Assembly (NCBI GenBank): GCA_032622095.1
Contig: CP136064.1
Coordinates: forward strand, 185,116,209-185,180,208
DNA: 64,000 nt
Direction of reading: 5' to 3'
DNA from: Siphonodentalium dalli
Lineage: Eukaryota; Mollusca; Scaphopoda; Gadilida; Siphonodentaliidae
Shown here: piece by piece, positions 34,461 through 46,634 of the stretch
Numbering within the stretch: position 1 is the first letter of the stretch
Layout of the letters: every line of letters begins with the position of its first letter
The notes under the pieces: model-generated
Told to the model about the DNA's origin: nothing
Seen by the model: only the letters and a program-made list of their open reading frames with translations
The model's database searches: none
Position numbers and translations under genes: made by a program

Positions 34461-34988
34461 GGCTCAATTTGACGCAGTTCGGGGAACATCGTTGATTAAA
34501 ATGTTGTAGGTTCAAACACGGTATGCAATTATACCCGGCATTGTCTGACATCCGAAATAATCAACAACGGAAATGGTAATCAGTTATCGGCTTTATCAAC
34601 AGTTCATCGTTCATAGGAATAATCATGATGTCCATACCTTTCGCCCAGAGTTGGGAACCATATTAGTCTGAACATGGGTTTGAATATTGACACAGAACAC
34701 ATCTACCATTATATTGGAACAACACAATGCACTAGCTCTGCAATTGTATCTGACCATACAATTACTGGTACTAGGGTATTTATAATCACAGACACAGTAT
34801 GAGTGTGCTTGCTTCAGTGAGCATGAACAAATTCTCATTTCTTATCGATCGGAATGGCACATTGAAATGTCCCTCAACTCAGATCACACTTGAAAATTTA
34901 TCCCAATATTTGTTTACCCATGTCAGGGTTCGAACCTTAGATGATAAGTAAATGAATAATTTGTTTTTTTTTCATTCTCGTCAGGGTT
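34461..34988. other. No gene seen
   Basis: Two box-B-like strings (GGTTCAAACAC near 34509; GGTTCGAACC near 34927) suggest eroded tRNA-derived repeats but lack a box A in position. No supported frame. Confidence 0.4.
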
Positions 34989-35177
34989 CAGGTCAGGATA
35001 TCTCCCCCCCCCCCCCCCCACCCAGCACCTACATGACAAAAAAATAATCTTTACTTTCTCAATGTTTCATGACTATAAAGCAAAACAAGCGATAAAACCA
35101 TAAGATTATTTTTTTGTCATGTAGGTGCTGGGTGGGGGGTGGGGGGGGGGGGGGGGGGGGGGAGATATCCTGACCTG
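34989..35177. mobile_element. Long hairpin with paired poly-C / poly-G tracts
   Basis: CAGGTCAGGATATCTCCCC at the left is complemented by GGGGAGATATCCTGACCTG at the right. The arms contain a C-run/G-run pair, CACCCAGCACCTACATGACA and an A7/T7 stretch. Arms are about 65 bp around a loop of about 60 nt. The right arm's G run is longer than the left's C run. Non-coding foldback. Confidence 0.85.
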
Positions 35178-35219
35178 GTATAGTCTATATTGGTATTTTA
35201 GTAATTTTCCCCATGGGCC
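35177..35219. repeat. Half copy of palindromic element P1
   Basis: GGTATAGTCTATATTGGTAT followed by TTTAGTAATTTTCCCC matches one arm of P1 at 21843 and 56138. It directly abuts the end of the preceding hairpin. Confidence 0.7.
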
Positions 35220-37526
35220 TGTTGTACTCACATGTAGCAGCCAAGAGATTAATAGATTGTATTTTTTTTAATCTTTCAGTTATTCCGAATATGACATAAT
35301 TCACATGTTAGCTTGGACTATCTAGCATTATCACATGAGTCGGAGTGACAGAAAGAAAGGAACAGATAGCAACTCTCTTACAAGTGCGTATAATCTAATT
35401 GAATAATTCAGTACTAGTGTATGGTATATATTGACAGAACACAACACGCCTCTTAAGGGGGAGATACATATTTTGCATAAATCCAGTCAAAAATGGCAAG
35501 ATATTTTCAACAAAAAATTTCTCTGTATCTATCTGGCAAAACAATCTTGAATTTCACATATATATGGTCATCTTCATTGTGTTCTGAGCAATTATTAAGA
35601 CACAACAAAACAATGTATCATAACATAAAACATTTGAGAGGTTGAAAATATTAATTTAATTTTCACCCCTTTTGGTACCCAGAACTGTTAGAATAATTGT
35701 GAACCCATGACCCACAACTCATCTCAGCCCAATTGTTCATTGATCAACAGCCATGACATGAAAATCCTCAAATATTGATAATTTTTTAGGGGGTACTTTT
35801 CTTTCTTAATGAAAATAATCATTAAATTAAGTATAATAAAGTCTCATGATCTTGAGATATGGTCTCATGGATATATGAAATGCACTTTTGAAAAAAACCT
35901 ATTTTTACAGAAGTTCTTGACACATGAAAACAGTGAAATTTTAAATCTTTTTCATGCCATATGGCATAAAAGTAAAGTAAATGAGGTTATAATATCAAAT
36001 TGGTCGATGGTTCTGAAATATTGTGTAACAATTATCACTTAAACCAAATTTCACAGAGAAATTCCTACCAGATTTTGAGAAAATTGTATACCAGTCTTTC
36101 ATTTTTGAGGCACGCGATCGCTCTTGCGCACCATCGCGCGCCTGAAATTGAAAACCAGCGAGCGATCGATTGCACACCTAGGCCAAATACAGAGAGCGAA
36201 GTTGGCCGAACCTGATAACGCTATTTTCAGTGTCTACCCAGACGAGATTGGTTAATAATGTGTCCCATTTTCCGTTTTATTACCGCGTTGCGAGAATGCC
36301 TGTATGATGTGTCGCGAGATCAAAGGTGCCGCGACCTAGTTACCAATTCCACAACTTTCCATTCACAGTGCGGTGTCAATCAACCCGCCCGATGTTTGAT
36401 CACCGACACCAGTAAATTATTTGAGGTCACACGGTGTCGAATGCACTATCTGTCTGGATGATTCGTTTAAGCTAAAAATACATTTGAATGATTTATATGT
36501 ATGGCTTATGACGTCACATAAGCGAGACCATGTGGCCGGGAGATGTTGATATTATTCTGTCAGCATGGAATCGGAGTATTAAATTGATTCTTTATTAATA
36601 ATTATGAATTACAATTAATATAGGAGCATGTACAATATAAAACATAGTGTGTGACATTCACTTGTGCTTATGGATAGTGGATTAAGCAGTGTTAAACCAT
36701 CAAAGAGATTCACTGGACATCGATCGTGAGTTACTTGTAAACTACCGTTAATTCAATTTACACGGCATTTATGAATGTGTTTCCGGCAATCCGCTGTTTA
36801 TTTTATCTTGATAGAAACTGCGCGCCTGGGCCCAAAACCCAGCGAGCGAGACAATGCGCGCCTACATTTTCTAAAAATGAAAGTCTGGTATACATAGACA
36901 GAATCCATTTTGAAATACCAGGAAATTTTGGCAAAATGTGCGCCTGACCCGTAATCAAGAATCTTTTATCGAATGAATTGTGGATGATGCATGGATATAT
37001 TTCACCAAAGAGAAATATCCGCAACAAGTTTGATAAATGATTTGAGATTATGATACAAGTTGTGTTTGTATTTATTCTACACAGTTGTGTCAGATAATCA
37101 ATGACTGTCACCTTCGTTGATACTATAGCTACCTCTATTGTGATTTATGTCTGATGAATAACCAGTAATGATCGGGGCATCACCAGAAGCAGATTATTGA
37201 ACTTATTTAAGCCATCTTACTTGGCGACAATGTCAACAAAAATAGTTGTAGAGGTATACAATACTATGCATTCAATAGCTGGGATTCCATTGAACACAAG
37301 TGCCTTATGTCAATGGGTGTGGAATAATTATACTAATAACATTTATACACCAATGCCTTTTGAAAAACTTTATTATGTAATCAGTCTCTCCATCCATCCA
37401 TATGTCTCTTTTGCCATCAGATGTCCTTCTGTGAACCTTTTGGGTTCCGGATCATAACCCATGTAGTTCTTGAACTAAATGCTATAGAGGTCCAGGAAGC
37501 CCATTTTAACCAGAGCTTCAATCGCT
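35220..37526. other. No gene seen; contains a diverged inverted pair
   Basis: Mostly unclassified AT-rich sequence. About 36050-36200 and 36815-36930 are imperfect inverse copies (GTATACCAGTCTTTCATTTT with AAAATGAAAGTCTGGTATAC, followed by GC-rich GCGCGCC and CAGCGAGCGA segments), perhaps an old TIR element of about 0.9 kb. A CRE-like TGACGTCA lies near 36509. No frame is supported. Confidence 0.45.
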
Positions 37527-38745
37527 TTTTATACGCCCTTTTGAAAAAAGATCGTATTATGGAAATGGGTTGTCCGTCGGTCCGTCGTCCGTCCGGATGA
37601 TAACTTTAGTTAGAGTGAACCAAATTAAATTTGGTATGTGGGTTTACTAGCAGAAACGACAGGTCAAGTTCGAATTCTGGTTCCGTCCGCCAATTTTCAC
37701 CAGAGTTATGCCCCTTTTTTGACTTAGAAAACCCCTGAAAGTTGGTTTCCGGATGATAACTTTAGTAGAGTTAATCGGATTCAAACCAAATTTGGTATAT
37801 TACTTTCTCGAAGCAAAACACAAGTCATATTCGAACTTGGGTTCTACCCGACCATTTTTGGCAGAGTTATGCCCCTTTTTCGACATAGAAAATTAAGTTT
37901 TTCTTGTTTTTTGGTTTCCGGATGATAACTTGATTTTTGATTGTTTATATGCAAAACCCGTTTTTTTGTGGATCACTTATAGCTCAGTTTGGATTTCGGT
38001 TTAATCCGATAATTTTTGCCAGAGTTATCGCCCTTTTTTGTCTGCCGACCCGACATATAAAACCCCAAAAGTTGGGTGTCCGGATGATAACTTTAGTAGA
38101 GTTAATCACATTTAAACCAAATTTGGTATGTGTCTTTCTCCCAGCAAAACACAGATCAAGTTCAAATTCGGGTTCCGCCCGCCAATTTTCACCAGAGTTA
38201 TGTCCCTTTTTTACTTAGAATTTTTGCCAATTTGAGGTTTCCGGATGATAACTTTAGTAAATGTGTACTGAATGAAATTATATTTGGTATATGTAGGTTT
38301 ACTAGCACAAAAGACAGATCAAATTCGATTTCTGGTTCCGCCATGCCAATTTTTATGCGCAAACAACGGTCGTATCAAGCCACCGCTTAGACGGCGGACA
38401 TGAGGTCTAACAACCTTTTATTCAACTTAGATTTCACCTGATTTGCGGTTTCCGGATGATAACTTTGATTGAATCGAGTGAACTGAACCAAATTCGGTAC
38501 CGGGTATGTTAGTTTACCACCCCAAAATACAGATCAAGGTCGAATATGGGTTTTGTCCGCATGATTTTGACTGAGTTATGCCCCTTTTTCGACTCAGATT
38601 TTACCTGATATGCAGTTTCCAGATGATAACATTATATTGAATCGAGTGAACTGAACCATGTTTCAAACGAATGAATTAAACCGTGCCCCACTTTACTCCA
38701 GAAAGGGCGTATTGTGCCCACGCCCCGACGGCATGCTCTTGTTTA
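37527..38745 (+). repeat. Hairpin-headed tandem element R7, unit about 160 bp
   Basis: The head TTTATACGCCCTTTTGAAAA is followed by a GTCCGTCGGTCCGTCG stretch. About eight units follow, each with TTTCCGGATGATAACTTTAG, AACCAAATTTGGTATGT and CACCAGAGTTATGCCCCTTT. The tail contains GGGCGTATTGTGCCCACGCC. The head's TATACGCCC and the tail's GGGCGTATT are complementary. Phase marks: 37592, 37748, 37918, 38080, 38230, 38453, 38610. Non-coding. Confidence 0.85.
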
Positions 38746-39408
38746 AATTTGGGCTTAATTTTTTTTCCAGGTGATAACTTATACATGTATGTTATATGAT
38801 ATGAACTGAATGGAATGAAATTTATGAATGTTGACAACCATAACATATGGGTCGACAAGTTAAATAAGTTAGAGACCTTTTTAACTTTTTTAGAAAGAGG
38901 AAGGTATCTTTGTCCATGCTTACTATGCGCAGAAAAAAATTAAAAATAAACCCCCCCCCCCCCCCCCCCCTCATTGATTTGAAAAAAAAATTGCCCGAGA
39001 ACCAAAAGACTTTTTTTTTTGGCCTAAATAATATTATTTAATTTCTCAAATTAGATATTTTTCCCAAATAAATCAATTCCATACTTTCGAGTATTAATTG
39101 TATTGAAACAAAACATTTATCTATTCAATTCTATATTTTTCAGGAGCTGAGGAATGATGGAAGGTGGGACCTTCAAAGACATTTTACATTTTGAATTATG
39201 GTCCTTTTCAACAAGACTAAGGCTCAGCTGATATTCTTCATTCTAATGCAGTATGATCAATTTGTATTATGAATCACGTTGTATATTTGATGTTGATGTT
39301 TTTATAATGCAAATGACATGTTTACACCAGTGACTCAAACAAAATGCCCAGTAGAGTGTTTTGAGTAAATTTTGCAATGATGCATGCATGCATATGGTTG
39401 TTCCTATT
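38746..39408. other. No gene seen; low-complexity tracts
   Basis: A last degraded R7-like GGTGATAACTT near 38770, then a C20 run at about 38951-38970, A-rich and T-rich runs, and unclassified sequence. Confidence 0.5.
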
Positions 39409-39808
39409 AGGCCCAAAAAAATACCTCCTGTGTTTAGGGTTACATGGTGCAAAATAATTAACCTAGGTAGGTAGGGGATTTTTTTTTTTCAAATTTGTTT
39501 ATTCTGCATTCCATTGGGTCACTGACAGTTCAATCTAGAAAGATTCACAATTCAGATTAATTGAAAGGTTCAATACCAAGTATTGTTATCTTGAATTAGT
39601 CAGAGCACTAGACTAGTAAAACTTCTAAATATTTTTATAGCCTCATATATGTAGGAGAGGTTTGGAAATGGATATGATACCTTTAGATGCCCTTCCCACT
39701 GAGCAAAAAATAATTATCTGTGTCTACAGTCCAATAAAACTTTTGGGTAGGCACCTTTTTCTAGGGTAGGTAGGGAAACCCTAAACACAGGTATTTTTGT
39801 TTTGCCCT
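39409..39808. mobile_element. TIR element of about 400 bp
   Basis: Left AAATACCTCCTGTGTTTAGG pairs with right CCTAAACACAGGTATTTTTG. A second paired block is CCTAGGTAGGTAGGG with CTAGGGTAGGTAGGG-type sequence. TIRs are about 35-75 bp with gaps. The centre is non-coding. Confidence 0.65.
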
Positions 39809-40855
39809 AAGGATACCAATGTTAAGATTTAAAATTAAGATTTTATTAAAAAAACACAAAGTTATTGGTACAGTAGGAATATGGCCTCACTTGTAATTTT
39901 AATGGTCATGGATCGATGGAGACCTAAAGTTACTCTTTTACAAAAATATTTGCCAACACTGAAAGCTGAGTTATGAAGGCCATTATATGATAATTTATCT
40001 CACACCCACTATCAAAACTGTTTCCTAACAAGTTAGACTTCAGGAAGCCCTTTGTTTGACAAAAATATTTCAATTAGGACCCATTTAGCAATGTCATGAC
40101 CGGATAGTATGTGTTTTGTTTTCGACTGATTGAATACAAGCTTTAATATGATCATACGCAAGCGTAATTAACAAACCAAAGCTAAAACAATCACGTAGGG
40201 GTTTCTGCATGTAGCGTTTAAAACAATTCTTGTCAAAATCGCTTTATAGATTCCCACCAAATAAGATTCACATGCAAGACTTATGTTTGGTGGTGTAATT
40301 AAAAATAGTAATATATGTTGTCGATAGTGCATGGAACTGAAACTAACGGTTGTATTACCGCTTCAGATACGCAGGCTGTTCATATCGGTCATAACATGTC
40401 ATCATGTCGATTTCAACGATAGTCGACAAACAACGTCATCGTGTAACTTTCACCATCGACCGAATTTGCATGGAACTGAATGTATCTTCTGCTTTGTTCA
40501 TAAGTATGTGTTTTCATTCTATTCAAGAAAATAGAATATATATGGATTATCAGATGCATGTAGGTATGCAGACTTATGATAACAATCAAATCCATTTTAT
40601 CTTATTTCCTTTCGCACGGTTAGTCTCTACAGAACCATGCAGTATTGATCAACTGCTGTGCATCAGTTGGAAAATAAAGCTTTGAGATACACGTAGATTG
40701 TGTTGAGTTGTCGTGCTTTTGGTTTATTAAAAAAAAATATTAGAACTTCCTAGGGTCCGATGATCTGATCCAGTAGAGTGCCTGAGTAGACCCGTTAGAA
40801 ATTCATTATGGACCTACTTTCCCTGATAAATAAAAACAAACAAATGATTTTATAA
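39809..40855. other. No gene seen
   Basis: Overlapping frames of 60-93 codons at 40331-40685 lack any recognisable feature. No repeats recognised. Confidence 0.45.
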
Positions 40856-41060
40856 TCTATTATATATTTTGGAAGATCTGTGTGTCTGTGTGTGTCTGTG
40901 TGTGTGTTCGCGATGAACTCGAAAACGGCCGACCCGATTTCGATGAAACTTCGTATGTGAGGGTACTATCAGTCGGGAAGTGGCATAGGCATATTAATTT
41001 TCAGATCCGAGGTCAACTTTTCACGTGCCGAGGTCAAATCTGTTTTTACGCCGTTTTGCG
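40856..41060 (+). mobile_element. Truncated Helitron/HINE-like element of the module-3 family
   Basis: TCTATTATATATTTTGGAAG, then a TGTGTCTG stretch and ATTTCGATGAAACTTCGTAT match the head of 25851-26473. The copy lacks the hairpin tail. Confidence 0.7.
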
Positions 41061-41924
41061 CTAATATATTTCAGTTCGGTGCTCACAAATCGATTCGATA
41101 TAGCGCGAATAATAAATTGCCAGTCATATAATTTGCACAGTTAGAATCTGGCGCTTCCTCTTTCCAAAGATGTATCACACGCCTGTGTACGTTTAAAGTT
41201 TCTAGCCAAAGAAATAGTAATATAGGACCCTCTGATCGGATTTTTGTTGTTGGAGTCTGTTGAGATGGGGACCCTCTTTTCGGATTGAGTACATGTACCT
41301 TTAATTTACAAACCTAGAAGCATATCACTTGAAAAAATACTGCTATCTGTTCTGTAATCAAGATTGTATTTTGAAATACATGCACTACCACAAAATAGAA
41401 GGACATAAGAATTTGATTTTTTCCCTTTTCTATTTTCCTTTTCTTGGTTTTTAAGATGTTAATTGTTTATAATGGGCTTATATACTTATTTATGGAAAGA
41501 AAACTACTGTTGCAATTAGTTCCGAGTTTGGCATTTTCTTTTCATAAATGCACTGAACTGATTGGCTTGGTTAGATCAGTATAACTAGATTTTTTTTTCA
41601 CATCACATATTTCAACTTTTTAAAATTTTCGGGGTAATTGTATGGGCATGGTAGTTTTGTTAAATTTCAATCAAATAAACATTTATATTTTTCAATGAAA
41701 AATCTTATGAGACTCCCATCTGGTATTTACATGTAAGCTTATGTGATGTCAAAGTAATCTATTAGAATATTGTTGAAGGTTCATGTATGCCCAAAAACTT
41801 TCAGTCATTAATGACAAAATCAGTAGCTATATATGACATGTTGCACAATCATAAAAAGCCAGCATATTTTACATAAATACTATATCGTGTGGCATACTTG
41901 TATGTGTCACAAGGTGCCAATTCA
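41061..41924. other. No gene seen
   Basis: AT-rich sequence, short frames only. A GGACCCTCTGATCGGATTTT / GGGACCCTCTTTTCGGATT pair near 41226-41290 hints at a small tandem duplication. Confidence 0.45.
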
Positions 41925-42440
41925 TTCAGCCGGCCAATTTTCACCAGAGTTATGGCCTTTTTTGTTGGAATTTGTACTCAATTTTCATTTCCGGATGATA
42001 ACTTCTGTAAATCTGAACTGAATGGATTGAAATAATGTAAGTGAGTTTACTAGCCAAAATTACAGGTCAAGTTTGGTTCCACCCATTATGTTTTTCCAGA
42101 GTTATGGTCCTTGTCGGCTTAGAATTTGTCGATAGTTTCGGTTTCCGGATGATAACTTTAGTTGTCTGTCTGTTTTCAAATTTTGTATGTAGATTACATG
42201 GATTTGGGCTGCCCATATTTGCCGAAGTTTATGGTCCTTGTTGACTTTGCCAATTATTTATGGTTCCCTGGTGATAACTTTAGTTTCAGTTATCTGATTG
42301 TTTTCAAATTTAGAAAATGGATTACTCATATGAAAATATAGGTAAAGTTAGAATTTGGGTTCCGTCGGCCTATTTTAACTGGAGTTTATAGTCCTTGTTG
42401 ACTTATAGTTTGACGATTATTTTGGTTTCCGGGTGTCTGT
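41925..42440 (+). repeat. Diverged internal fragment of element R7
   Basis: Three units with TTTCCGGATGATAACTT, CCAGAGTTATGG and AGGTCAAGTTTGG. It is more diverged than 37527-38745 and has neither head nor tail. Confidence 0.7.
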
Positions 42441-42661
42441 TCATACTAAAACCAGCTAAAATATTGGGATAGCAAGATGCTAGTTTTAGTACAAGAACAT
42501 CCCATTACCATTTGTTTGACATAGTTTATGCGTTAGTGACCAGCTCACATAAAACCACAATTAAATGTAATCAAATATCACAATTGCAACAATAAATGGG
42601 TTTATTCCACAGAAGACATATTTGTTCTGAAAACCACATCAGTTGTCAATTGAAAGCGGTA

Positions 42662-42870
42662 ATTATACCCCCCACCACAACAAAGTTAGGGGGGTATACT
42701 GGAGTCAGCTCATCCGTACGTCCGTCTGTGGACTCAAATTTGTCCGGAGTTTTTCTCAGTCGTTTTTTAAATCAATTTCAGTGAAACTTGGCACAGACAT
42801 TAACCGCCATGTGAACCTGTGCATCTGCTGTTAGACATTTTTGTGGAGTTATCCCCCCCCCCCTTTTTAT
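42662..42870 (+). mobile_element. Hairpin-headed element R8, 5' fragment
   Basis: ATTATACCCCCCACCACAAC...GTTAGGGGGGTATAC forms a head hairpin. It is followed by a CCGTACGTCCGTCTG stretch and GTCCGGAGTTTTTCTCAGTC. Nearly the same as 43531 onward, but broken off by another head at about 42871. Confidence 0.75.
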
Positions 42871-43530
42871 ACACCCACTTTCGAAGAAAATGGGGGCTAT
42901 ACTGGTTTGACTACATCTGTCCGTCATGCTTTCTCCCTCCGTGTGTCCATCTGTCCGACCTCATAACTCGAACAACTATGAACCGATTTCATTAATTGTT
43001 TGTATGCAATCTCCTTAGGACTGCATGATGCTAATTGCGGTTCGGTCCGACTTTTATATTTAAGTTGCGCCTCATTTTCGACTTATTTTGACTTAGAAAA
43101 TTCTGTCCGACTTAATAACTTTAACAAATATGAACCGATTTCAATAATTGTTGGTATACATGCTTCTCATAATACCCTCTCTACATGGTGCGGCTAGGGA
43201 TTGACTCAGACTGTTTATCGTAATATTACACTTCATTTTCGACTTATTTTTAACTTGGCACAGATATTTAGTACCATGGGAACCTGTGCACCTGCGATTA
43301 TGACTACTGTCCGACATTCTTTGGTGGAGTTATCCCCCCTTTTGAACTTTTTTTTTAGTACCATGGGAACCTGTGCACCTGCGATTACGATGTCTGTCCG
43401 ACTTTTTTGTGGAGTAATTCCCCTTTTTCGACGTGCATAATTTTGTCCAAGCTATTATTCCTATATTTTTTGGTCAATATGTTTAAGATTAGGGTTAGGG
43501 TTGTGCACCTGGAATGGCAACTATTATTTT
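42871..43530 (+). mobile_element. Second hairpin-headed repeat mixed with R8 internal units
   Basis: TATACACCCACTTTCGAAGA...AATGGGGGCTATAC is a distinct head, with a CTGTCCGTCATGC stretch and AACTATGAACCGATTTCA units. From about 43220 it passes into R8-type units (TACCATGGGAACCTGTGCAC). A TTAGGGTTAGGG string near 43490 is internal to the repeat. Confidence 0.6.
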
Positions 43531-44327
43531 ATTATACCCCCCGCAACGAAGTTAGGGGGGGTATACTGGAGTCAGCTTGTCCGTCCGTCCGTCCGTCGTC
43601 CGTCCGTCCGTCGTCCGTCCGTCCGTGGACACAAATTTGTCCGGAGTTTTTCTCAGTCGTTTTTTGATCAATTTCTGTGAAACTTGGCACAGACATCAAC
43701 CATCATGGGAACCTGTGCACCTGCGATTATGACGTCTGTCGGACTTTTATTTTTGGAGTTATCCCCCCTTTTTCGACTTAGAAATTTTTCGCAACATGTA
43801 TACTTTTGTCCGATCTTTTATTCCTACATTTTTCGGTCAATTTTTTTAAAACTTGGCACAGATATTTAGTACCATTGGAACTTGTGCACCTGCGATTATG
43901 ACATCTGTCTGACATTTTTTGGTGGAGTTATCCCCCTTTTTCAACTTAGAAACTTTTTTTGCAACATGCATAATTTTGTCCAAGCTTTTATTCCTACATT
44001 TTTCAGTCAATGTTTTTTAATCTTGGAACTGATATTTAGTACCATGGGAACCTGTGCACCTGCGATTATGACGTCTGTCCGGCATTTTTTGTGTGGAGTT
44101 ATTCCCCTTTTTCGACTTAGAATTTTTTTCGCAACATACATAATTTTGTCCAAGCTTTTATTCCTACAATTTTCGGTCAATAGGTTTAAGATTAGGGTTA
44201 TGGTTGTACACCTGCAATGGGAACTGTTATTTTATTATTTTAACTAAATGTTTACTGACATGTGAAACATCTTAGTATTTTAAAAAGGGGGGTATCCGTA
44301 GTCCCATTGGGACAGTCACACCTCTAG
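43531..44327 (+). mobile_element. Hairpin-headed element R8, complete copy
   Basis: Starts ATTATACCCCCCGCAACGAA, with a hairpin to TTAGGGGGGGTATAC. A GTCCGTCC stretch and several diverged units follow (ACCTGCGATTATGACGTCTG, GGAGTTATCCCCCTTTTTCG). The tail is GTCCCATTGGGACAGTCACA ending CCTCTAG. A 3' stem-loop followed by CTAG fits the rolling-circle/HINE plan. Non-coding. Confidence 0.75.
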
Positions 44328-44423
44328 TTATTTTAACTAAATGTTTACTGACATGTGAAACATCTTAGTATTTTAAAAACACAGGGGGTATCCTTGGTCC
44401 CATTGGGACAGTCACACCTCTAG
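44328..44423 (+). repeat. Tandem duplication of the R8 3' end
   Basis: The last 93 bp of the preceding element (TTATTTTAACTAAATGTTTA through CCTCTAG) is repeated directly, with a 3-bp length difference and a few substitutions. Both copies keep the GTCCCATTGGGAC stem-loop and CTAG end. Confidence 0.9.
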
Positions 44424-46162
44424 TTTAATGAGTCATTTACTGCAGCATTCACATATTTTTAAAAGTATGACCTCACAAAGTGACATCAGCATATTCCGGA
44501 GAAAATATTCTAGCAAACATAATCAAAACCACGTGGTTGTAAATTGAATTAATTCTATCACTTATACCTGGTAATTTGTAAATTTAAAATTGCTTTTATA
44601 TCGTGAGACATTCTGTGTAAGAACTGTTTAACTAATAAGTAATATAGGACCATCTACAATAAAAATAAACACTTAATAGTGATGGGAATATTAACAGGAC
44701 ACAATGTTTGAATAAGGGTGCATTCAATTGTTATGGGCAAAATCAATTGACTGCACATAAGATGGATTTAGCTGAGACTGCTGAGTGCATTACAGAACAC
44801 TTCGACTTTCAGCTAAAATGTAAAAAAAAAAGATGTTAGTCCTAATAAACCGGAAATTTCTATATGTAATTTAACATGAAAGTTAGATTATTATACACCA
44901 TTATGACCATAAGACCACCTTCACTGTGGTCACAGGTTAGAAGATGACCATGTTGCTATGGGTAGTTATGCCGATTCTTCACTCATTATTAGAATGGTTA
45001 CATTTCTAAATTGCTTTTAAAATGAATAAAGACTTTAATTAAGTTATACAATTAACACATTCAACATATAAAATGAATTTACTGCTCATGATGTACAGAT
45101 ATGTGGGTTACTGATTTTCAAGTTGAATGAAATCGAAGGGAACCCTTATCAATGACTAAATTATGTTCAATATATTTTTCTGATATACCGCTTTACAGAA
45201 GTATAGAAAATAACAATTAATTTTCAGTGTATGATTTGCTGTTCCAAATCTTGACATTATTGTTAAATACCATATTTACATAAAAGTTTAATAATGTACA
45301 TAATTTGATATTCTGAAATCGACCGCTATGTAACAGAAGTAAGCATAATTTCAGGCTTCAAAACGCAATGATGTTTTGAAAAAGTTAATACATTTCATTG
45401 TACTGCACCTAGGTCTTAACAAATTAAGAAATACTGAGATCAATGACTAAATTACATTGTTCTCTCTTCTTTATCAACTTGAATGATGTTGTTGAATATT
45501 GAATAATACAATACTTTGATGAAGTAATAAAATCCTTTTTTTTATTATATTGTTTTTAGTTTGTCTTCATTATTCCATCAAAACTAATGCATGCAATACC
45601 CGTTTTGGATCAGGATATGGTAGTATATACTGCCATGAAATGTATCATGTATATATGGATTGTTGTTAAGAGCAGGGTGGGTGGGGGTGATGTATATACA
45701 GATGTCAATATAGGGACATAGATTATAAATAAGGGCCCTTAGGCTATACATCTGTATGATGAATGATTACGTCATAGTACAATATATAGTAGGCAAATTT
45801 AATGATCACACGTACTCACTCATCATTGATATTTATCATATAACAATTTGCCATTATGCCATACATGTATATCTGGAGCAGGCATCTGTTAATTTGCTGC
45901 ACTAGTATTTTCAAAGGTACTCATGCTGATCAGATGGTCCCCATATTACCACGTTACAACAACAATATTTCTTCAAAATACACTTTAGTTATCAGAATCC
46001 ATTAATTACAACAAAATAATTCAAACCACTGTCAATTGTGGTATAAACTTTCCAAAAATGTATTGTCAACATGTTCTTTAAAAATTGGCTTTATTATCAA
46101 CACAAAGCCACTTAATTTTAGAGTTATCTATCTTCATACACAATTTGGTCGTTTTGAAAATT
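44424..46162. other. No gene seen; long AT-rich stretch
   Basis: About 1.7 kb without repeats shared elsewhere in the window, hairpins or meaningful frames. Confidence 0.5.
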
Positions 46163-46338
46163 ATGGCTATACAGTTATGCTCTAATTAATCGACTCCTTA
46201 ACCACAGCAGAATTATGGGTAACTTTTTCAGGATTTAGTCGGAAATATGGCTTGTTGCAATTCATCAGAAAGCGAAAAGTTACCCATAATTTTGTTGTGG
46301 TTGAGGAGTCGATTAATTAGAGCATTACTGTATGCCAT
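46163..46338. mobile_element. Palindromic element P2, copy A
   Basis: GCTCTAATTAATCGACTCCT and its complement form the outer arms. GAATTATGGGTAACTTTT is matched by AAAAGTTACCCATAATTT. Arms are about 55-60 bp with a loop of about 45 nt. Shares TCAGGATTTAGTCGGAAATA and ATGGCTTGTTGC with copy B at 54795. Confidence 0.9.
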
Positions 46339-46634
46339 GTTGAGGATTTAGTCATGTAAAAACTATATTCCAAGATGACTTCAGTTATACTGTTTGGTGG
46401 ATTCGCAGTACATTGCTCGAAAATGTTAATGACAATGCATATAATCCGAGAGATGATAGTGTAACCCTGATCGCCAGTGATTTAACCTCGCCACAATAAT
46501 TTTCTTCCTTATTTTCCACTTCCTGCTGCCATTTTGGCGGCTTTCTTTGATGGAGAGTTCCAATATTAACCTAAAAAGGCACTATTATATCTTTGTTTCT
46601 TGAAGCAGCCTGCTTCACAAATCAAAGTGTCAAT

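Noticed and set aside
34500-34940. tRNA genes suggested by GGTTCAAACAC and GGTTCGAACC
   Set aside because: No correctly spaced box A and no acceptor-stem pairing. At most eroded SINE fragments.
36258-36461. Cys-containing 67-codon frame
   Set aside because: Short, unsupported by motif spacing or splice context, and flanked by an old inverted repeat.
43480-43505. Telomere-like TTAGGGTTAGGG
   Set aside because: Only about two units, and a variant recurs at the equivalent position of the next R8 unit near 44190. It is part of the repeat, not an interstitial telomere.
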